Assembly (NCBI RefSeq): GCF_039503195.1
Contig: NZ_JBCJKP010000001.1
Location: 7,998,001-8,062,000 of the forward strand
Length of the DNA: 64,000 nt
Source: Streptomyces mirabilis
GTDB lineage: Bacteria > Actinomycetota > Actinomycetes > Streptomycetales > Streptomycetaceae
Reading direction: 5' to 3'
Numbering within the stretch: the stretch's first letter is position 1; each line of letters starts with the position of its first letter. Made by a program: the position numbers and the translations under genes. Shown piece by piece: positions 37,862-46,180 of the stretch. The notes under the pieces are model-generated. The model was not told where the DNA came from, ran no database searches, and worked only from the letters and a program-made list of their open reading frames with translations.

Positions 37862-38211
37862 GCGGGTGCCCCGGGACCCGGTCTGCGCGTCACCGGGACC
37901 ACGGGCACCTTCGTCGTCGACCACCGGGACGGTCAGGACCGCGCGCTGATGCGCGGTGCGACCCCGCGATCCGAGGGCGACAGCTGGGGTACGAGCCCGA
38001 ACACCTCTGGGGCCGGGTGCGGCGCGGAGACACCGTCGAGCCCGTCGCCTCGGCTCGCGGCGGGTGGGACCTGTTCCACACCGCCTTCGCCGCCGCGGTC
38101 CGCGGCAAGGGGCCCGTTCCCGTCGACCCCTGGGACGCGGTGTCCACCGCCACCGTCCTGGACGCCGCGCGGTCCAGCGCCCGCGATGGCCAGGTGGTCC
38201 GACTGCCTTGA
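37862..38211 (+). pseudogene. Gfo/Idh/MocA oxidoreductase, C-terminal fragment with frameshift
   Basis: One frame gives GLRVTGTTGTFVVDHRDGQDRAL, a typical strand pair of the substrate domain in Gfo/Idh/MocA dehydrogenases. After a shift near 37985 another frame continues with YEPEHLWGRVRRGDTVEPVASARGGWDLFHTAFAAAVRGKGPVPVDP and ends in WDAVSTATVLDAARSSARDGQVVRLP, a normal end for the family. The NAD-binding half is missing. The terminator at 38231 lies just behind the stop, so the end of the original transcript seems preserved. Confidence 0.78.
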
Positions 38212-38230
38212 CCGTGCCTGACCGCAGAAT

Positions 38231-38268
38231 GCGAAGGGGGCCGCTCCAACTGGAGCGGCCCCCTTCGC
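38231..38268. terminator. strong bidirectional hairpin terminator
   Basis: An 18-base perfect inverted repeat (GCGAAGGGGGCCGCTCCA and its complement) with only two bases between the arms lies between the convergent ends of the oxidoreductase remnant and the aldo/keto reductase gene. It can serve both strands. Confidence 0.85.
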
Positions 38269-38303
38269 GGGACAGGGTCCGAAGTGCGTCAGACGCGGCC
38301 CGC

Positions 38304-39275
38304 CTAGGCGGCGTCGCGCACCACCACCGGGTCGAGGACCGTGTCGATGGCCTGCATGAGGTCGGCCTCCAGCTTGACCCCCGCCGCCTTGACGTTCTCG
38401 GTGACCTGTTCGGGCCGGGAGGCGCCGATGATGGCGGCGGAGACGTTGGAGTTCTGCAGAACCCAGGCCACGGCCAGCTGGGCCAGGGACAGCCCGGCCT
38501 GCTCGGCGAGCGGCTTCAGCTGCTGGACCCGTTCCAGAACGTCGTCCCGCAGGAAGCGGCCGACGAAGGTCGCGCCGCCCTTCTCGTCGGTGGCGCGGCT
38601 GCCGGCCGGCAGCGGGGCGCCCGGCGCGTACTTGCCGGTGAGGACACCCTGGGCGATGGGGGACCAGACGATCTGCCCGAGGCCGAGTTCCTCGCAGGTC
38701 GGCACGATCTCGTCCTCGATCACCCGCCACAGCATCGAATACTGCGGCTGGCTGGAGACCAGCGGGATGCGCAGCTCCCGGGCGAGCGCGTGGGCGCTGC
38801 GGATCTGGTCGGCGGTCCACTCGGACACGCCGATGTAGTGGGCCTTGCCGGAGTGGACCACGTCGGCGAACGCCTCCATGGTTTCCTCCAGCGGCACCGA
38901 GGGGTCGTAGCGGTGCGCCTGGTACAGGTCGACGTAGTCGGTCTGCAGCCGCCGCAACGAGTTGTCGATGGACTCCATGATGTGCTTGCGGCCCAGGCCC
39001 CGGTCGTTGGGGCCCGGGCCCGTCGGGAAGAAGACCTTGGTGAAGATCTCCAGGCCCTCCCGTCGCTCGTCCTTCAGCGCCCGGCCGAGAACGGACTCGG
39101 CCCGGGTCTGCGCATAGACGTCGGCGGTGTCGAAGGTGGTGATCCCCGCGTCGAGAGCGGCGCGCACACAGGCGAGCGCCGCGTCCTCCTCGACCTGGGA
39201 ACCGTGGGTGAGCCAGTTGCCGTACGCGATCTCACTGATCGTCAGACCGCTGCGGCCGAGCTTGCGGAATTCCAT
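38304..39275 (-). CDS. aldo/keto reductase
   Basis: ATG 39275 gives 323 residues with the TIM-barrel pattern of the potassium-channel-beta-like group. MEFRKLGRSGLTISEIAYGNW opens the protein, then GITTFDTADVYA with the catalytic Asp/Tyr, FTKVFF with the Lys, and DLYQAHRYD with the His. The NADPH site follows as SPIAQGVLTGKY and IIGASRPEQV. Enzymes of this group reduce carbonyls on varied small substrates. The gene stands alone on its strand, ending at the shared terminator. No cofactor or substrate clue comes from the neighbours. Confidence 0.9.
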   Translation of the reverse strand: MEFRKLGRSGLTISEIAYGNWLTHGSQVEEDAALACVRAALDAGITTFDTADVYAQTRAESVLGRALKDERREGLEIFTKVFFPTGPGPNDRGLGRKHIMESIDNSLRRLQTDYVDLYQAHRYDPSVPLEETMEAFADVVHSGKAHYIGVSEWTADQIRSAHALARELRIPLVSSQPQYSMLWRVIEDEIVPTCEELGLGQIVWSPIAQGVLTGKYAPGAPLPAGSRATDEKGGATFVGRFLRDDVLERVQQLKPLAEQAGLSLAQLAVAWVLQNSNVSAAIIGASRPEQVTENVKAAGVKLEADLMQAIDTVLDPVVVRDAA

Positions 39276-39450
39276 GGTGCGACCTTACTTTCGGTCCGGG
39301 CGGGCGGGCTTCAGCGGGATCACGGGGAACAGGTGGCGATGTCACGGGGGACGCTGCGGGGTGCCGCCCTTGGAGGCCGCGATCGCGCGGACGCCGCCGC
39401 GTTCGACGCGGACCAGGGAGCTTTGCGCAGCTTTCGCCTCCCGTAACGGG

Positions 39451-39693
39451 TCAGTTCGGCGGCGGCTGGATGGTCATGGTCTTGGAGACGGTGACCTGGT
39501 CGATCCCGGTCACGCGCACCGTGACGTTCACCGTCCAGGTGCCAGGCAACGGAATCCGTAGGCGATCGGCGGCCCAGTAGCCCTTCCGGTCGGCGAGTTC
39601 GGCATCGAGCGGGCCGATCTTCGGGGCGCGATGAGTGAGGGTGAGCCGGAGTTCCGGGACGGTGGGGATGCCCGCGTCGGGCCCGTACATCAC
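39451..39693 (-). pseudogene. C-terminal fragment of a copper-resistance (CopC-CopD/YcnJ-like) protein
   Basis: The 80 codons end with ADRLRIPLPGTWTVNVTVRVTGIDQVTVSKTMTI, the typical close of the extracellular FixH-like domain at the end of actinobacterial CopD/YcnJ fusions. Before it, LRLTLTHRAPKIGPLDAELADRKGYW also fits. The membrane helices and the CopC part are missing, and the sequence breaks near 39700. There is no ribosome site. Identification is by pattern only. Confidence 0.5.
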
Positions 39694-39830
39694 GCCCTGG
39701 CACCGACGCGCCGCGCCACCGGTACGCGCTGAGGTGCGGCCACGGTGGCTTCCGCCTGCTGCGGCCTATGGCTGAGCCGCGCGGTCCAGCGGCGGGAGAA
39801 GACCGCCGCAGTCAGGACCAGGACGACAGG

Positions 39831-40000
39831 ACGGGCCACTTCCTCGGCGCGGGCGGCGCCGTGGAGGCGGCCCTCACCGTGCTGACGCTCCAGCACCGAC
39901 TGGTCCCGCCGACGGCCGACCTGGACACGGGCGACCCGGACTTCTAGCTGGATCTGGTCCACAAGGCCGCGCGCGACCGGGAGGTCGGCCTGGAGCCCGT
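39831..40000 (+). pseudogene. beta-ketoacyl synthase (KAS II/FabF-like) fragment with stop codon
   Basis: The frame from 39831 reads TGHFLGAGGAVEAALTVLTLQ then HRLVPPTADLDTGDPDF. It reaches a TAG at 39945-39947 and goes on with LDLVHKAAR. This is the region around the second active-site His (in TGH) of KAS II-type synthases and the strand after it. About 55 of 410 codons survive. No other fatty-acid or polyketide gene is near, so the fragment was probably carried in. Confidence 0.7.
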
Positions 40001-40034
40001 CCTATGGGTCGTGGTGCGGTCGATGAGTCCCAGG

Positions 40035-40823
40035 TCAGTGCAGGTCCACCTGGAAGGCGTGACGGTGGTCTGCGGGGCAGGAGAAGATGCGCAGGTCTCC
40101 CCACCGGCCGACGACAACCCCTGTCTCGTCGTCGCTGGCCACGGTGAACAGGAGTGTCATGGCGGTGCCACAGGCATCGCAGGGAAAGACCGCGGGGTGC
40201 GTGAGGTGCCAGGTTGGCCAGCCGCCGAGTTTCCAGCCGGCGAGGCGGGTGATGACGTCACCGCCGTCGCAGGTCTCGCGGACCAGTTGCTCCAGCCGCG
40301 GACGGAGTTCCGCAGGCAGCTCCTCACGGAAGGGGAAATCGGTCACGTGCTCAGCGGTGATGGCGCACGCCTGGGGCAGGTAGCCGTCCTCGTCATACCG
40401 CGAGGGTGACGGCGGGGTCGTCGATGGGCTGATCACGTCAGCGGCCCGACGCCATCGCACCTCGAGCACAGGGCTGATGTCGGCCTGCTGGGCCGGAGGA
40501 TCCCAGTGTTCGTTGGGGCACCAAAGGATCTGCAAGAGGTCGATGCCGGCGGGCCACCAGGGTCCCGGCGCGTCACGCCGGAAGATCTGTGCGACCGGCA
40601 CCATGGCCGTGGCGGGTACGCCGACAGGGCTGTTCTCGTCGGGCAAGGAGCACTCGGGCCACGGTTCGTCACTCGGCCACAGCAGTGGTCCGCCGATCGA
40701 ACTGTCCCGGCAGTCCGGCTCCGCCCGCTCGGGATGGAGTACGACCGCGTCGCGCGCGTGGGGAGCGAGTTCCGGAAGCACGGCGAGTATCGCTTCGGTT
40801 GGTGGTCTGGAGGTGCGCGTCAT
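40035..40823 (-). CDS. DUF1963 family protein
   Basis: ATG 40823 gives 262 residues. The layout matches DUF1963/YwqG-like proteins: IGGPLLWPSDEPWPEC near residue 43, VPVAQIFRRD, a central DLLQILWCPN and a late GGWPTW. Near the end, CDACGTAM and FSCPADHRH suggest a small metal site, seen in some members. The role of the family is unknown; many members sit next to toxin, immunity or stress genes. Here it stands between relics and has no evident operon partner. Confidence 0.78.
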   Translation of the reverse strand: MTRTSRPPTEAILAVLPELAPHARDAVVLHPERAEPDCRDSSIGGPLLWPSDEPWPECSLPDENSPVGVPATAMVPVAQIFRRDAPGPWWPAGIDLLQILWCPNEHWDPPAQQADISPVLEVRWRRAADVISPSTTPPSPSRYDEDGYLPQACAITAEHVTDFPFREELPAELRPRLEQLVRETCDGGDVITRLAGWKLGGWPTWHLTHPAVFPCDACGTAMTLLFTVASDDETGVVVGRWGDLRIFSCPADHRHAFQVDLH

Positions 40824-40879
40824 CGTGCCTTCCGGTCCGCTGGTCGTAGAGCGCTCGCAGCGTATAGGGCGGCTGTGAC

Positions 40880-41034
40880 AGCGGTTCCCGCTCGCGGATC
40901 ATGAGGAGGCACCGCCGGATCGCGGCAGCGGTGACCGTGCCGTGAAAGACGTACGCCCGCTTTCCGTACCTGGTCGACACGGCCCGGAAGCCCTCGACCG
41001 CCAGGATGGTCCGCTCCACTTCATTTCGATGAAC
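40880..41034 (-). mobile_element. IS5-family transposase, C-terminal fragment
   Basis: Reading leftwards, HRNEVERTILAVEGFRAVSTRYGKRAYVFHGTVTAAAIR is the end of a DDE transposase of the IS5 type; the Glu of RNEVERTI is the last catalytic residue. Only about 45 codons remain and the end is degenerate. A middle piece of the same type of transposase lies just to the right, on the opposite strand. Confidence 0.7.
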
Positions 41035-41099
41035 ATCTCGTCCGCGGTCGAAGCGGGAAGGTCGGCCGTCGGCACTTCCGCGACGTGAGTACGTCGCCG

Positions 41100-41300
41100 C
41101 ACTGGCCCGGTGCGATCAGCCCAGATGATCCCGGCCCTGGACCGTATGCGCGTCCCCTCGATGCAGCGGCGGCCACCCACGTCGACCGTCTTGGCGGGGA
41201 CAGGGCGTACTCATCCCGCAGGAACCGCCGTTACCTGCACAAGTACCAGATCAAGCACACCATTCCCGAACCGAGGACCCAGCAGGCCAACCGCCGAGCT
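41100..41300 (+). mobile_element. IS5-family transposase, middle fragment with frameshift
   Basis: One frame shows SAQMIPALDRMRVPS; after a shift near 41195, GDRAYSSRRNRRYLHKYQIKHTIPEPRTQQANRR follows in another frame. This is the block around the second catalytic Asp (GDRAYSSRRNR) of IS5-type DDE transposases. It should be followed by the RNEVERT block, which instead lies to the left and inverted. No terminal inverted repeats could be identified. Confidence 0.72.
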
Positions 41301-41306
41301 CAACGC

Positions 41307-41331
41307 TTGACCTTCGAGTCGGGTGGAAGGT
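41307..41331 (+). promoter_or_regulatory. MerR-type promoter/operator
   Basis: TTGACC at 41307 is followed by the dyad ACCTTC(10 bases)GAAGGT at 41310-41331. A -35 box with an embedded dyad is the standard form of MerR-family promoters. The merR-like relic begins 16 bases downstream. Confidence 0.5.
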
Positions 41332-41346
41332 TCACCGTCGCCGGCG

Positions 41347-41433
41347 TGAAGACCTGTCGCATCTCGCAGTTGGCCGAGGGTTGCGGCGTGGGCCACGACG
41401 CTGCGTTACTTTGCGGGGCCTTCCTCTGGGTTG
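41347..41433 (+). pseudogene. MerR-family regulator, N-terminal scrap
   Basis: From GTG 41347 the frame reads VKTCRISQLAEGCGV, the first helix-turn-helix of a MerR protein. One frame over it continues as ATTLRYF, the second half of the motif. The NRAMP gene end follows on the other strand. About 30 of 130 codons are left. Confidence 0.6.
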
Positions 41434-41436
41434 GGG

Positions 41437-42726
41437 TCAGCCGAGGCCGAACCAGCCCAGGACGGTTTGCACGAGCAGGATGGTGGACATGCCCGCGACA
41501 CCGACGACGACGGTGGCCGCGGCGACGCGGTGGCGCGGGCTGTTGGCCGCACCGCCGAGCAGGGAGCGGCGGTTGGTGAGGACCAGCAGGTAGACCAGGA
41601 CGATGGGGCTGATCAGGCCCTGCAGGACCTGCGTGCCGATGAGCAGCTGGATGACGTCGACCGGGGTCATCGCGACGACCGCGCCGAGCACGATCTGGGC
41701 GGTGAACAGGCCCAGGAACAGGGGCGCGTCGCGGAAGCTGCGGGAGACGGAGCGTTCCACGCCGGCGGCCTCGCCGATGGCGTAGCTGGCGGACAGCGGG
41801 ACGACCGCGCCCGCGAGGGCGGACGCGCCGATCAGGCCGAGGGCGAAGAGGAGTTCGGCGTTCTGTCCGGCGACCGGTCTGAGGGCTTCGGCGGCTTGGG
41901 CGGCGGAGTTGAGCGGGCCGGTGCCGCCGATGACTGCGGCGGTGGCGATGATGATGGTCAGGCTGATGATGCAGGCGAACACCGCGCCCAGCACCGCGTC
42001 CAGTTTGATCAGCCGGTAGTCCTCAGGCTTGGCGCCGCGGTCGACGACGCCTGCAGCGGCGTAGAACTGCATGTACGGGCTGACCGTGGTGCCGATCAGG
42101 GCGACCGCGAGCAGGATGAAGTCCTTGCTGGGCTCCATGTGCGGAACGATCAGGTGCTTGCCGACCTCGCCCCAGTGCGGGTGGCCGAGGATCATCGCGA
42201 CGGGGTAGGCGAAGAACGCCAGCGACATGAGCAGGAAGATGCGTTCGGCCCACCGGTAGGAGCCGAACAGGACGAGAGACCACAGCAGGATCGCGGCCGG
42301 CGGGACAACCGCCCACTTCGGCACGCCGAGCAGCTCGAAGGCGGCGCCGATGCCCGCGAACTCCGAGACCACCAGACCGGTGTTGGCCAGCAACAGGCAG
42401 AACACGGCGAGCGCGGTCAGCCGCAGGCTGAACTGCTCGCGGATCAGGGCGCCGAGTCCTTTTCCGGTGTGTGCGCCGAGGCGTACGGCCATCTCCTGAA
42501 CCATGACCAGGGCGATGGTGACCAGCACCATGAAGAACAGCGTGCCGTAGGTGAATTGGGATCCGGCGGAGGCGTAGGTGGCGATGCCGGCGGCGTCGTT
42601 GCCCGCGTTCGCGGCGACCAGGCCGGGCCCGGCGACCGCGGCGATCACCGCGAGGCGCCCCAGGCCGCGTCGCCGCGTGAGGGGGACGGCGGACTGGGCC
42701 GGAGTGGTGTCCAGCTCGGGGGTCAC
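41437..42726 (-). CDS. NRAMP-like divalent metal transporter
   Basis: The GTG start overlaps the stop of the upstream regulator-like gene by four bases. The product has 429 residues and 10-11 membrane helices. Helix 1 has the NRAMP motif as ANAGNDAAGIAT. The helix-6 motif, normally MPH, reads SPYM (216-219), so the sulphur ligand for Mn/Fe is not in its usual place. That departure is known from NRAMP-related proteins that carry Mg or other ions. Coupling to a protein with MgtE sensing domains also suggests Mg (or Mn) traffic across the plasma membrane. The exact ion is uncertain. Confidence 0.85.
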   Translation of the reverse strand: MTPELDTTPAQSAVPLTRRRGLGRLAVIAAVAGPGLVAANAGNDAAGIATYASAGSQFTYGTLFFMVLVTIALVMVQEMAVRLGAHTGKGLGALIREQFSLRLTALAVFCLLLANTGLVVSEFAGIGAAFELLGVPKWAVVPPAAILLWSLVLFGSYRWAERIFLLMSLAFFAYPVAMILGHPHWGEVGKHLIVPHMEPSKDFILLAVALIGTTVSPYMQFYAAAGVVDRGAKPEDYRLIKLDAVLGAVFACIISLTIIIATAAVIGGTGPLNSAAQAAEALRPVAGQNAELLFALGLIGASALAGAVVPLSASYAIGEAAGVERSVSRSFRDAPLFLGLFTAQIVLGAVVAMTPVDVIQLLIGTQVLQGLISPIVLVYLLVLTNRRSLLGGAANSPRHRVAAATVVVGVAGMSTILLVQTVLGWFGLG

Positions 42727-44090
42727 TGCAGGAACCTCCGAAAGTGCAGGCGCCCGCTCTCGGGCAGCAGCGTGTCCAGGACGTCGTCGGCGAGGATGCG
42801 GCCCAATGGGCGGTCCTCGTCGTCGACGACGAGGAGGGAGGAGACGCGGGCGGCGACCAACTGCTCGGCCGCCTCCGTCAGGCGGGTGTCCGGGTGGACG
42901 GTCGCCGGCGGCCCGAACTGGGCCAGCCAGCCGGTCAGATCGGCCACCTTGGTGGCGTCCTCGGCCACCGCCAGATCGAACAGGGCGACGTCGGCGACCA
43001 GGCGGCCGTCGTCGTCCAGCACGGCGATCGCATCGATCTCCGTGCGGTGCTCGGCCTGCGCGGCCAGTACCGCGCGCACCTCGGCGACGCTCTGCTTGCG
43101 ACGGGCGGTGACCAGCAGCGTGGTCATCGCACCGCCGGCCGTGTCCTCGGGGTAGGCCAGCAGGCGGCGCAGGTGCCCGGCCCCAGCGGCGGGCATACGC
43201 TCCAGCAGGCGCTCCCGCTCGTCCTCGTGCAGGTCGCGCAGCGCGTCCACGGCCTCGTCCGGCTCCATCTCCTCCACCAGCCGGGCGGCATGCTCCGGTT
43301 CGGCCTCGCGCAGCAGGTTCTCCAGCTCGGCCGGTTCCATCTCCTCCAGCGCGTCCGCCGCGGCGGCGGGTTCCAGCATGTGGAGCAACTGCTGCCGCTC
43401 GGCCCGGCCCAGGTCTTCAAGCAGGTCGGCCAGGTCCGCGGGGCGCAGCCGGTGCAACGCGCCCCGGGAGGCGCGCAGTTGGACCTGGGCGGGTCCGTCG
43501 GTGGCGTGCTCGGCGAACGGCGCCATGGCCTGCCAGTCCAGCACCCGCTCCGGGGTCGGCCGGGACTGCCAGCGGCGCGGACCGAGCCGACGCAGCAGGG
43601 TCGGCAGCGACACGTCCACCCCGACCAGCACCACGCGGTCGGCGAGCGGGGCCAGATAGAGGTCGGCGGCGCGGGTGACCTGCACTCCATCGACGTCGAC
43701 GAGTTGGTGGTCGAGTACGTCGCGGGCGAGCAGCACCTCGCCGGGGCGGCGCTCGTACTCGCGCAGGTCCAGGCGCGCGGTGCGCAGCGCGACCCGCCCG
43801 GAGTGCACCTTCTCGACGGTGTCGGCGGGCAGGAAGGCGTGACGGCGGCCGACCCGTACGACCAGGCCGGTCACCGGCGGGTAGGGCTCGGTGCCGTAGA
43901 GCCGGGCGACGACATCGACGACCCGGCCGACCTCCTCGCCGGCCTGGTTGGTGACCGGTCCACCGATCAGTCCGGCCAGCGAGACCAGGGACGCGCGCAC
44001 CGACTTGGAAGCGGTGGCGCGGCGTTCCAGCTGGACGCGGCGGCCGCGCAGGCGGGCGCTGGTGGACATGAGCAGAGTGTTGGTGGCCAA
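42723..44090 (-). CDS. PRC-barrel / MgtE N-domain / CBS-pair protein without channel domain
   Basis: The likely start is TTG 44090 (AAGGAGG seven bases upstream); ATG 44069 is the alternative. The product has about 455 residues. It shows a PRC-barrel-like module in the first 100 residues (GGPVTNQAGEEVGRVVDVV) and an MgtE intracellular N-domain of helical repeats at about 190-310 (LADLLEDLGRAERQQLLHML, EEMEPDEAVDALRDL). A CBS pair fills the rest. The membrane channel of MgtE is absent. In MgtE these domains sense cytosolic Mg. Because translation is coupled to the NRAMP-like gene, I infer that it is that transporter's regulatory subunit. Confidence 0.85.
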   Translation of the reverse strand: MATNTLLMSTSARLRGRRVQLERRATASKSVRASLVSLAGLIGGPVTNQAGEEVGRVVDVVARLYGTEPYPPVTGLVVRVGRRHAFLPADTVEKVHSGRVALRTARLDLREYERRPGEVLLARDVLDHQLVDVDGVQVTRAADLYLAPLADRVVLVGVDVSLPTLLRRLGPRRWQSRPTPERVLDWQAMAPFAEHATDGPAQVQLRASRGALHRLRPADLADLLEDLGRAERQQLLHMLEPAAAADALEEMEPAELENLLREAEPEHAARLVEEMEPDEAVDALRDLHEDERERLLERMPAAGAGHLRRLLAYPEDTAGGAMTTLLVTARRKQSVAEVRAVLAAQAEHRTEIDAIAVLDDDGRLVADVALFDLAVAEDATKVADLTGWLAQFGPPATVHPDTRLTEAAEQLVAARVSSLLVVDDEDRPLGRILADDVLDTLLPESGRLHFRRFLQ

Positions 44091-44399
44091 GGTGAACACC
44101 TCCTTGCCCCGACGAGACGGCGGGGCGCCGGGCGGCACCAGACAGCGCAGGCGCCCCTGGCCAGGGAAATCACGCGAGCGTGCTCGGGAGCGGGCAGGCG
44201 TGAGCGGGCGGCCGACGGCGGTGCCGGACGGCGGTCAGGGAGCGATCGGCTGCCTCGTGCCGCGGCAGGACGGCAAGGACGAGGACAACGCGGAAGAGGG
44301 CCGACTATGGCCGGGACTACTGTCCATCACTCGCCTCCCTCCGGCCGGGACACCCAAGGCGTCACATCGACTCGGCGAGGAGCGACCAGGACGCGATGC

Positions 44400-44505
44400 T
44401 CCTGGTACACCCCAACTCGTCAGAGCTTTGGCACTCCACGGCGTAATCCCGCCCTCCGGGCGGGAAGCCACTTGGCCTCACCCCTTAGGCCGGGGAGAGG
44501 TGTCC
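44400..44505 (+). other. possible right end of an IS200/IS605-type (TnpB) element
   Basis: CCCGCCC-TCC-GGGCGGG (44448-44464) is followed by AAGCCACTT, a GGCCT...AGGCC stem (44474-44492) and GGGGAGAGGTGTC. This run of two hairpins ending in GGGGAGGTGTC resembles the guide-RNA scaffold and right end of TnpB elements. No TnpB coding sequence is recognisable upstream, so it would be a relic. The match is from memory. Confidence 0.35.
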
Positions 44506-45160
44506 TGAACCTGGGCGTCTCTCGACGTCGTCGGGTCAGTGGCCTGTGTCCGTGAAGACGCCTCACCGAACGAGGTGCCTGTTCAAACCGCGCACAGCAT
44601 ACGCCCGCCGCGGTCACCGTGACCAACGCGCCGGTCACCATCGGTAAGAGCGGCCACACAACGAGGAAGAGCGCGAGACCTGTAGAAGGAGCCCAACAGA
44701 ACGACCACCACAGTGCGGGCACGTCCCGCTGCCACGAGGAGGACAGCCCTCTCATGGCGAGCTCCGGCAGACTGCCCGTCGCTCCCTTTTCTCACGGCAA
44801 CCGGACACCGGCCCGTCGAGGCGGCCTGCGCCGCCTGCTCCTTGGGCCGGTCGTGCCTACCGCACCGGTGCCGTCGTCATACCGGACTCACACCACGCTC
44901 CTACCAGGATCAGGAGCGGCGCACCTGGCTCGGTCCCCATTCTCCGTGCGTGCGCCGCCATCACCGCCGTCGTACGCCACCGCACGCGCCGCGATACGTG
45001 CCGCGCGCCCACACACTCGATCCCGCTCCGGCGCAGACAGCGCACCCACACCTCCCCGGCCGCCGACGCGGGCACCGCGCCGGAAGACAGTCACAGCAGC
45101 GACGCCGGGCCACGGCCCCCCGTGCACCGCTGCACCGAAAGCCGCGCTGACCCAGTGGCC
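44506..45160. other. no gene seen
   Basis: These 655 bases have open frames on both strands but no recognised motif. A short hydrophobic patch reads leftwards near 44620-44720 (LALFLVVWPLLPMVTGALVTVTAA) without a plausible gene around it. Probably decayed DNA. Confidence 0.4.
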
Positions 45161-45164
45161 TCCA

Positions 45165-45305
45165 ACAAGCGAGTCGGCCCCGGGAAGCGGCGGACATCGG
45201 CGCGGCTCATGACACAGACGGTGACGCCGTCGAAGGCCTCGGCGAAGTTGTCGTACATCCGCTGCCCGAGTGCGGCAAGGCCATCTATCGGCTCGCGTTG
45301 CCGGA
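45165..45305 (-). pseudogene. Crp/Fnr-family regulator fragment
   Basis: The frame reads GLAALGQRMYDNFAEAFDGVTVCVMSRADVRRF, the end of the cyclic-nucleotide-type sensor domain of actinobacterial Crp/Fnr regulators, just before the long dimer helix. About 35 codons match; the HTH domain and the first part of the sensor are missing. It lies directly behind the end of the ZIP transporter gene on the same strand. Confidence 0.65.
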
Positions 45306-45309
45306 CCGG

Positions 45310-46137
45310 TCAGGCTCCGGCCGCCGTGACGACGGCGTCCGTGGCGAAGCCGAGGAGGAGGCCGAGCAGGATGCACCAGGTGGTGAGTGTCTTCAGCCCG
45401 GTCCGGCGGGCGACGGCCAGCAGTTCGATGACCACGTAGAGGATCGAACCGGCGGCGAGACCCAGGAAAGCGATCGACAGGGTGTCGTTGACCAGGTGCT
45501 GGCCGACGAGCGTGCCCAGGAAGGTGGGGCCGCCGCCGATCAGGCCGAGCCGCAGGAGGGTGAGCCAGGACGGGCGTTCGCCTTCCGCCGCCAGTGGGGC
45601 GACGATGCCGAAGCCCTCGGTGGCGTTGTGCAGGCCGAAACCGATGATGAGCAGGACGGCGAGGGAGAGTTCGCCCTGAGCGGCGGAGTTTCCGATGGCC
45701 AGGCCCTCGGCGAAGTTGTGCAGGCCGATACCGGTGGCGATCATCAGCGCCAGGGACCCTGCCTGGCTGCGGACCTTCGGGGTCAGCTCGGCGGTGGCGG
45801 CGGCGCCGGGGCCCGACGGGCGGTCGGCGGACGCCCGGCGGCGGCTGATCCAGCTGTCGTAATGCACAAGACCGGCCAGACCGATCGTCAGGCCCACGGC
45901 CAGGGTGCCGCCCCCGGAAGCGACCGTTCCCCACTCGTGCTTGCTGAGCGCCGCGTCGACCGGCTCCCACGCGTGGGTCAGCACGTCCCACACGAGAAAG
46001 ACGAGGATGCCGATGGCCACGGCGTTCAGGCCCGCCTTGAGGCGGGGGGTGGGTGAGCGAAGTCGGCCGATCGGGAGGCCGAGGTAGATGGTGAAGCCGG
46101 CGATGGCGCCGAGCAGGGTGATGTTCGCGCTGGACAT
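45310..46137 (-). CDS. ZIP-family divalent metal transporter (GufA/ZupT-like)
   Basis: ATG 46137 gives 275 residues and about eight membrane helices. The two metal-site helices are clear: MIATGIGLHNFAEGLAIG (helix 4) and GFGLHNATEGFGI (helix 5), both with the HNxxEG pattern. A cytoplasmic loop of some 35 residues follows helix 3. ZIP proteins of this group import Zn, Fe or Mn. A DtxR-type box 45 bases upstream suggests control by Fe or Mn. No efflux or uptake partner is cotranscribed. Confidence 0.88.
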   Translation of the reverse strand: MSSANITLLGAIAGFTIYLGLPIGRLRSPTPRLKAGLNAVAIGILVFLVWDVLTHAWEPVDAALSKHEWGTVASGGGTLAVGLTIGLAGLVHYDSWISRRRASADRPSGPGAAATAELTPKVRSQAGSLALMIATGIGLHNFAEGLAIGNSAAQGELSLAVLLIIGFGLHNATEGFGIVAPLAAEGERPSWLTLLRLGLIGGGPTFLGTLVGQHLVNDTLSIAFLGLAAGSILYVVIELLAVARRTGLKTLTTWCILLGLLLGFATDAVVTAAGA

Positions 46138-46180
46138 GGGGACTCCGGTCTGACATGCGGGGACGCGGAGTGAGTAAAGG

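Noticed and set aside
44619..45212. Rightward frames between the MgtE-like gene and the ZIP gene
   Set aside because: No motif, no ribosome site and a Pro/Arg/Thr-rich composition typical of non-coding GC-rich DNA.
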